From: Candidatus Zhuqueibacterota bacterium
GTDB lineage: Bacteria; Zhuqueibacterota; Zhuqueibacteria; Oceanimicrobiales; Oceanimicrobiaceae
Direction: 5' to 3'
Length of the DNA stretch: 10,688 nucleotides
Assembly: GCA_011775825.1 (NCBI GenBank)
Contig: JAABYK010000483.1
Location: 4,498 to 15,185 of the forward strand
The stretch's first letter is position 1; each line of letters begins with the position of its first letter. Shown one piece after another: positions 6,503 to 10,688 of this stretch. Both the position numbers and the translations under genes were made by a program. Below the pieces are notes generated by a model, which worked only from the letters and a program-made list of their open reading frames with translations, was not told where the DNA came from and ran no database searches.

Positions 6503-7609
6503 CTAAACCAAAAGCGTTTCAATCTTGCCCACAATTTCCGCCGCTGCCTTTGGCTTCGAAAGCTTGCAGGCAGCTTGAGACATGGCCTTTCTCTTTTCCG
6601 GATTTGTTAGCAATTCTGAAATTGCCTCTATCAGCACTGACTCAACAAGAGATTGTTCTAAAATCACGAATGCCGCCCCTGCCTTTTCCAACGTTCTGGC
6701 GTTGAATTCCTGGTGACCGGCCGTGGAGTACGGATACGGAACCAGAATAGCCGGCAGACCACAAGCCGTGATTTCCGATAGGGTAGAGGCGCCGGCGCGA
6801 CAGAGAACGAAGTCCGCGGCAGCATAAGCTGAGGGCATGTCCTCAATAAATGGCTGAATCGAGATGTCCTCTGCGTAGCGTCGACATTCGGACTCGATCA
6901 CATCAAAATCATAGGAACCCGTCGCCCAAAGAATCTGCAAGTCGTTCAGTGACATCAATCGATCAACACAGCTCATGACCTTCTGATTAATGGCACGAGC
7001 ACCCTGGCTGCCGCCAAAAATGAACAAGGTCGTCTTGTTTTCTTGCAAGTTAAACTTTTTCATGGCCATTTGTTTGTCTTGACCTCCGAGTGCTGAGCGA
7101 ACCGGATTGCCACTCACGTAGATATTTGCCTGTTTTTTGAAGTACTTCAAGGTTTCCTCATAAGTCAAATGCATCTGTTTGACTCGATTGCCCAGCAGTC
7201 GGTTGACCAGACCCGGATAGCTGTTTTGCTCTTGAATGACCGTGGGCACACCCAATACGATGGCCGTCATCAGGGCTGGTCCGCTGACATAGCCACCGGT
7301 GCCAATGACCACATTGGGTCGAAACGTGAGTATCAAATAAGCGCACTGAAAGATGCTCACCATCAATCGCAGCGGGAACAACATATTCCCGATGCTTAGC
7401 TTTCGTTGCAATCCTCGCATCCAAATTTTCTTAAAGCCATACGGCAGCTTTGGCAATACTCGGCTTTCGATGCCATAGGCTGTGCCGATAAACATGATTT
7501 CCGCTTTTCTTCGTTTTTGAAATTCCTGCGCCAACGCGATTCCCGGGTAGAGATGGCCTCCCGTTCCGCCTCCTGCAATGATGATTTTAATAGGTTCGGG
7601 AGCGGCCAT
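6503..7609 (-). CDS. murG: UDP-GlcNAc:lipid I N-acetylglucosaminyltransferase MurG
   Basis: This 368-residue GT-B, family 28 glycosyltransferase sits on the inner face of the membrane. It adds GlcNAc from UDP-GlcNAc to lipid I to give lipid II. The first glycine-rich loop GGGTGGHLYPG is at residues 13-23, EQNSYPGLVNR at about 127-137 and the second loop GGSQGARAIN at 199-208. The donor-binding region holds RAGASTLSEITACGLPAILVPYP (271-293) and GHQEFNA (298-304), where the conserved Gln lies. Length is normal and all family motifs are present. The ATG overlaps the ftsW end by 23 bp and no clear ribosome site precedes it, so translation probably depends on coupling to ftsW. ftsQ is the next gene in the same direction, after the 294-bp spacer. 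Confidence 0.97.
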   Translation of the reverse strand: MAAPEPIKIIIAGGGTGGHLYPGIALAQEFQKRRKAEIMFIGTAYGIESRVLPKLPYGFKKIWMRGLQRKLSIGNMLFPLRLMVSIFQCAYLILTFRPNVVIGTGGYVSGPALMTAIVLGVPTVIQEQNSYPGLVNRLLGNRVKQMHLTYEETLKYFKKQANIYVSGNPVRSALGGQDKQMAMKKFNLQENKTTLFIFGGSQGARAINQKVMSCVDRLMSLNDLQILWATGSYDFDVIESECRRYAEDISIQPFIEDMPSAYAAADFVLCRAGASTLSEITACGLPAILVPYPYSTAGHQEFNARTLEKAGAAFVILEQSLVESVLIEAISELLTNPEKRKAMSQAACKLSKPKAAAEIVGKIETLLV

Positions 7610-8762
7610 ATCTACGAATGTTTTGTCCTCTTCTGTAAATATTGCTCACCGCATTGACGCGACGGTTCGCTCGGTTCTGCGCGGAGATGTTTAACAAGAT
7701 CCCCACTCCAAAGAGATTGACCAACAAAGCCGATCCCCCGTAGCTCAAAAACGGCATGGGGATGCCCGTTGTTGGCAGAAGATTCGTGACCACACCGGCA
7801 TTGGCAATTACGTACACAGCAATATTGAGCACGATGCCGACTCCCAGCAGTCGGGCCTTCGAATCCAGTGCCCGCAGCGCGATTTTGAATCCTCGCCAAA
7901 TCAACACCGCGAACAACGCGAGTATGGCGACCGTACCTAAAACCCCGAATTCCTCTCCGATAATGGCGTAGATGAAATCCGTAAACGGGTCCGGAAGGAA
8001 GTGGTATTTTTGTCTGCCGCTGCCCAAACCAAGCCCGAAAAAGCTGCCGTTGCCCAGTGCGATCAGCGACTGCTGCGTTTGCCAGGAAAGTTCCTCTCCC
8101 TTTAGCGAGGCAATGTATTGCAGAACCCGCTGCCGTTGATAGTCGCTGTGCTGCAAATACAGAAGAAACAGCGGGGTTGAAATGAGCGGCAATAGCAGTA
8201 AATGCCGCAATTTCTCTCCAGACAAAAATATCAGGGTCACCGCAATGAGAACAAGCAAACCCGCCGTGCCGATATCCGGCTGCAATAGCACCGGCAAGGC
8301 AATGAGTCCCACCACGGCGAGCATTTTGTAAAAATGGTTGTCATCTTCTTTGGTCTTAAAATCATTTCGGCCCAGGGAATGGCTCAGAAACAGCACCAGC
8401 GCCATGCGTGCGAAGTCCGAGGGCTGGAATTGTACCGGCCCTAAAATAATCCAGCGTCGGCTGCCTCGAATGGCCTCAACCGTTGGTGACACCAACAGGA
8501 AGATTAAGGCACAGAAACTCAGAAACAGTATATACGGCGACATCTTCAACCAGAAGGTGTATTTTATTTTGGCGACAACCAACATCAGCAAAAACGCAAT
8601 CCCAACTTTATAAAAATGGTTTTTCAAGTAAAAATGATTGTCCCCACGTTCCTCCTGGGCTTTGAATGAACTGGCGCTGTACACCATGACTACCCCAAAT
8701 ACCAGCAGCACGATAACCACAATGAACAGCGTCGAGTCGAATGCGAATCTATCTTTAGGCAT
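7587..8762 (-). CDS. ftsW: SEDS-family lipid II polymerase FtsW
   Basis: This 391-residue polytopic membrane protein is rich in hydrophobic helices from residue 11 to about 360. FtsW polymerises lipid II into glycan strands at the septum together with the transpeptidase FtsI. The SEDS signatures are GSRRWIILGPVQFQPSDFARMALVLFLS (about 100-127), the loop DPFTDFIYAIIGEEFG (about 258-273) with the invariant Asp262, and the family box GIPMPFLSYGGSALLVN (about 333-349). Position between mraY and murG favours FtsW over its elongation paralogue RodA. The ATG lies one base after the mraY stop (TAA-A-ATG), so translation is coupled; no Shine-Dalgarno was seen. The tail (RRYGRSRTY) is basic and overlaps murG. 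murD, often found between mraY and ftsW, is absent. Confidence 0.95.
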   Translation of the reverse strand: MPKDRFAFDSTLFIVVIVLLVFGVVMVYSASSFKAQEERGDNHFYLKNHFYKVGIAFLLMLVVAKIKYTFWLKMSPYILFLSFCALIFLLVSPTVEAIRGSRRWIILGPVQFQPSDFARMALVLFLSHSLGRNDFKTKEDDNHFYKMLAVVGLIALPVLLQPDIGTAGLLVLIAVTLIFLSGEKLRHLLLLPLISTPLFLLYLQHSDYQRQRVLQYIASLKGEELSWQTQQSLIALGNGSFFGLGLGSGRQKYHFLPDPFTDFIYAIIGEEFGVLGTVAILALFAVLIWRGFKIALRALDSKARLLGVGIVLNIAVYVIANAGVVTNLLPTTGIPMPFLSYGGSALLVNLFGVGILLNISAQNRANRRVNAVSNIYRRGQNIRRYGRSRTY

Positions 8763-8763
8763 T

Positions 8764-9849
8764 TTAACGAATCTTAAACGTGCTCAAGCTAAAGAGGACC
8801 AACAGAATAGCGATGATCCAAAATCGCACCACCACTTTGGATTCTGGCCATCCGAGCAATTCAAAATGGTGGTGGATGGGTGCCATTTTGAAGATGCGTT
8901 TCCTGGTGCGTTTGTAGTACAGAACCTGAATGATGACCGAAAGACTTTCAGCCACAAAGACACCGCCGATGATGATCAGCAGCAACTCTTTTTTTACGAG
9001 TATGGCCAGAGTCCCCAGGGCGCCGCCGAGAGCAAGAGCCCCGGTGTCGCCCATAAACACTTGCGCCGGATATGAATTGTACCAAAGAAATCCGAGTGCC
9101 CCGCCCACCAGAGCCGCACAGAATACCGTCAATTCTCCGGTTCCCGGGAGATAGATGATATTCAAATAGTCGCTAAAATCCACCCGGCCGGAGACGTAGG
9201 CTATGGCAGCCCACGCCAGCGCTGAAATGCCCACCAGTCCAATTGCCAGGCCATCCAATCCATCCGTCAGATTCACGGCATTGGAGGTGGCAATGATCAC
9301 AACAACCACCATCGGAATGTAGAACATGCCAAAATCAATTTCGTAGTTCTTGAAAAACGGTACCGTGCTCAACGTATTGAATTCCTCAAATTGCGGGGCG
9401 AGATAGAGAATGGAGCCGATAATGAGACCGAGACTGAGTTGTCCGAACAGCTTGTATCTCGCAATCAAGCCTTTCGGTACCTTTTTGACCGTTTTCAAAT
9501 AATCATCTAAAAATCCCACGATTCCCATCCAAACAGTGGCCAACAGAATCAAAAGAATGTAGATGTTGGCGACCCTTGCCCAGAGCAGAGTCGGTATCAC
9601 GACGGAGGCCAAAATGATGAGCCCGCCCATGGTTGGCGTCCCGGCCTTTTTCAGATGGCTTTGTGGCCCGTCGCTGCGGATTTCTTCACCGATCTGGTGC
9701 TGGCGCAACTTTCGAATGATGTATGGACCCACCACAAAGCTGATGAACAGAGCCGTGATGGCCGCCCACGCCGACCGGAACGTGATGTAGCGAAACAGAT
9801 TGAAGCCCGAGATGAACTCGCGAAGCGGAAACAGTAAATAGTAGAACAT
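8764..9849 (-). CDS. mraY: Phospho-N-acetylmuramoyl-pentapeptide transferase MraY
   Basis: This 361-residue inner-membrane enzyme has about ten hydrophobic helices. It transfers phospho-MurNAc-pentapeptide from the UDP precursor to undecaprenyl phosphate, making lipid I. Landmarks: KKAGTPTMGGLII (about 67-79), the magnesium/substrate motif GFLDDYLKTVKK with Asp115-Asp116 (112-123), NAVNLTDGLDGLAIG (190-204), FMGDTGALALGG with Asp268 (265-276) and APIHHHFELLGWPE with the His triad (323-336). All catalytic residues are present and the length is standard. The substrate comes from MurF (upstream gene) and the product goes to MurG (two genes downstream). The ATG has no obvious Shine-Dalgarno; the leader there is AT-rich (CGAAAAATG). 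A candidate promoter lies about 30-60 bp upstream, so mraY may open a transcription unit. Confidence 0.98.
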   Translation of the reverse strand: MFYYLLFPLREFISGFNLFRYITFRSAWAAITALFISFVVGPYIIRKLRQHQIGEEIRSDGPQSHLKKAGTPTMGGLIILASVVIPTLLWARVANIYILLILLATVWMGIVGFLDDYLKTVKKVPKGLIARYKLFGQLSLGLIIGSILYLAPQFEEFNTLSTVPFFKNYEIDFGMFYIPMVVVVIIATSNAVNLTDGLDGLAIGLVGISALAWAAIAYVSGRVDFSDYLNIIYLPGTGELTVFCAALVGGALGFLWYNSYPAQVFMGDTGALALGGALGTLAILVKKELLLIIIGGVFVAESLSVIIQVLYYKRTRKRIFKMAPIHHHFELLGWPESKVVVRFWIIAILLVLFSLSTFKIR

Positions 9850-9879
9850 TTTTCGATATATTGGGTTAAGTTGTAGTTT

Positions 9880-9908
9880 AAAATACTATATATTGTAACA
9901 AAAGTCAA
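9880..9908 (-). promoter_or_regulatory. Candidate promoter for mraY-ftsW-murG
   Basis: Read on the - strand, TTGACT (9903-9908) is followed after 17 bp by TATTTT (9880-9885). An alternative -10 in the same place is TACAAT (9892-9897), preceded by TGT to give an extended -10 motif (TGnTACAAT, 9892-9900). Both would start transcription shortly before mraY in a clearly AT-rich stretch of the murF-mraY spacer. Pattern match only. Confidence 0.5.
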
Positions 9909-9939
9909 GAAAAAACAACCGTTCATGTGAATGCCATTG

Positions 9940-9985
9940 GCTCGTTCCCAAATTTAAGCTCGTTCCCAAATTTCCATTTGGGAAC
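9940..9985. repeat. Tandem 16-bp repeat and 9-bp hairpin in murF-mraY spacer
   Basis: GCTCGTTCCCAAATTT occurs twice exactly (9940-9955 and 9958-9973, period 18 bp). The second copy continues into a perfect hairpin: GTTCCCAAA (9962-9970), loop TTTCCA, TTTGGGAAC (9977-9985). This looks like a palindromic intergenic repeat with one duplicated arm. It lies between the murF stop and the candidate mraY promoter, so it could also help end murF transcription, although no T tract follows directly. Confidence 0.6.
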
Positions 9986-10001
9986 CGGTGTAAGCAGCGT
10001 T

Positions 10002-10688
10002 TCAAACCAAACCCTCAATGACCTCCTCCATCTTCATGCCCCGCGACCCCTTGACCAGCAGAACGTCCCCGTCCTTGAGCAGCGCACTTAATTCCGAGGT
10101 CAGTTTCGCCTTGTCCTCGAAATGCTTCGCCGATATCTCATTCCCAAATTTCTCTTGGGAACGCTTCACGGCATGCTCGCACTGCGGTCCGAACGCGAAA
10201 AAGACGTCGACGTCGTAATCTCTTAAGGCTTCGCCAATTCGGGCGTGCTCGCTTGGTGCGGCGTCTCCCAATTCCAGCATGTCGCCGAACGCGAGAATGC
10301 GTTTGCCTTGGCAGGCAGCCTGCTGCAAAATCCTTAGCGCTGTCAGCGTTGAGTCGGGATTGGCATTGTAACTGTCATTCAAAATTAAAATGTTGTTCTG
10401 GCGGATGATCTCCATGCGTTTGCCGGGTATGTTGACGTGCTCCAGTGCGGACTTGATCTCTTTGATGGCCACTCCGAATTCTAAGCCCACGGCCACGGCG
10501 GCGAGCGCATTGGACAAATTGTGGTCACCAAGTAGATTCAGGGTAATCGCCTCTCCTTCGACCTCCATTGTGGGAAATCCCGACTTATCGGGCTGCAGAC
10601 GCTTGCCGATAACCTTGGCTTCATCGGTGAAGCCGAATGTCACACTGTTTTTGAGCACGGGTGCGTGTTTCACCACCAAAGGATCATC
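10002..10688 (-). CDS. murF: UDP-MurNAc-tripeptide:D-Ala-D-Ala ligase MurF, N-terminus outside window
   Basis: The frame is open to the right edge and 228 residues are visible, beginning DDPLVVKHAP. An in-frame TTG at 10677-10679 is internal and not a start. MurF is the cytoplasmic ATP-dependent ligase that adds D-Ala-D-Ala to UDP-MurNAc-tripeptide. Visible motifs belong to the central and C-terminal Mur ligase domains: LNLLGDHNLSNALAAVAVGLEFG, PGKRMEI, ILNDSYNANPDSTLTALRIL, GDMLELGDAAPSEHARIGE and LVKGSRGMKMEEVIEGL. The NDSYNANP and KGSRGMKME motifs are characteristic of MurF rather than MurC/D/E. The N-terminal domain and most of the ATP-binding domain, including the P-loop, lie outside the window. 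The residues RSQEKFGN (plus-strand 10141-10163) are encoded by a sequence closely matching the palindromic repeat just downstream of the gene. The next gene, mraY, starts 152 bp after the stop. Confidence 0.96.
   Translation of the reverse strand, partial: DDPLVVKHAPVLKNSVTFGFTDEAKVIGKRLQPDKSGFPTMEVEGEAITLNLLGDHNLSNALAAVAVGLEFGVAIKEIKSALEHVNIPGKRMEIIRQNNILILNDSYNANPDSTLTALRILQQAACQGKRILAFGDMLELGDAAPSEHARIGEALRDYDVDVFFAFGPQCEHAVKRSQEKFGNEISAKHFEDKAKLTSELSALLKDGDVLLVKGSRGMKMEEVIEGLV
10141..10162. repeat. Near-copy of the spacer palindrome inside murF coding sequence
   Basis: TTCCCAA (10141-10147) and TTGGGAA (10155-10161) form a hairpin. The whole 22 bp differs from the spacer palindrome at 9963-9985 only in the loop region (TTTCTCTT against TTTCCATTT). 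It encodes RSQEKFGN within a surface-variable part of the MurF C-terminal domain and keeps the frame. It may be a repeat inserted in-frame or a chance match. Confidence 0.5.

Noticed and set aside
8638..9075. 145-codon open frame on + strand over the ftsW-mraY junction
   Set aside because: Antisense to two well-supported membrane protein genes; low-complexity polar composition and no start signal.
1..10688. CRISPR array, tRNA, rRNA, toxin-antitoxin or defence genes
   Set aside because: No regularly spaced direct repeats, no cloverleaf or rRNA-like stretch and no defence-type proteins were seen on either strand.

Overview
The window is a slice of a bacterial chromosome with roughly balanced base composition. 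It holds two converging blocks of core cell-envelope and cell-division genes. The TonB/ExbB/ExbD set points to a Gram-negative (diderm) bacterium. Gene content and protein style (FtsA-FtsZ pair, C+ zinc-type L28, acidic-linker TonB, palindromic repeats in the spacers) would fit a deep-branching or uncultivated diderm lineage, for example the FCB neighbourhood. That placement is inference only; the sequence alone does not fix the phylum.

Left block, + strand (1-2761): a 5'-truncated TonB/TolA-like energy transducer, an ExbB/TolQ-type proton channel subunit and an ExbD/TolR-type subunit form one tight operon with a 26-bp gap and a 17-bp overlap. A 574-bp spacer without a credible gene follows. 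It contains a 132-bp element bounded by perfect 17-bp inverted repeats. Next comes rpmB (ribosomal protein L28), with its own candidate promoter and a strong Shine-Dalgarno site. A 13-bp inverted repeat between rpmB and the oppositely oriented ftsZ may act as a shared terminator.

Right block, - strand (10688 down to 2865): a division and cell wall (dcw) cluster in the transcribed order murF (truncated by the window edge), mraY, ftsW, murG, ftsQ, ftsA, ftsZ. MurF completes the UDP-MurNAc-pentapeptide, MraY loads it on undecaprenyl phosphate as lipid I, MurG makes lipid II, and FtsW polymerises it. FtsQ, FtsA and FtsZ form the divisome scaffold. mraY-ftsW-murG are translationally packed (1-bp gap, then a 23-bp overlap) and have a good promoter candidate in front of mraY. 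ftsQ, ftsA and ftsZ are more loosely spaced.

The main departure from the textbook dcw order is that murD is missing between mraY and ftsW, and murC/murB are missing between murG and ftsQ. In the second place there is a 294-bp AT-rich, repeat-bearing spacer. Several short palindromic repeats sit in spacers, and one near-copy lies inside murF coding sequence. I found no sign of an undescribed defence, mobile or biosynthetic system; the window is largely ordinary core genome, and the findings concern repeats and gene-order losses.
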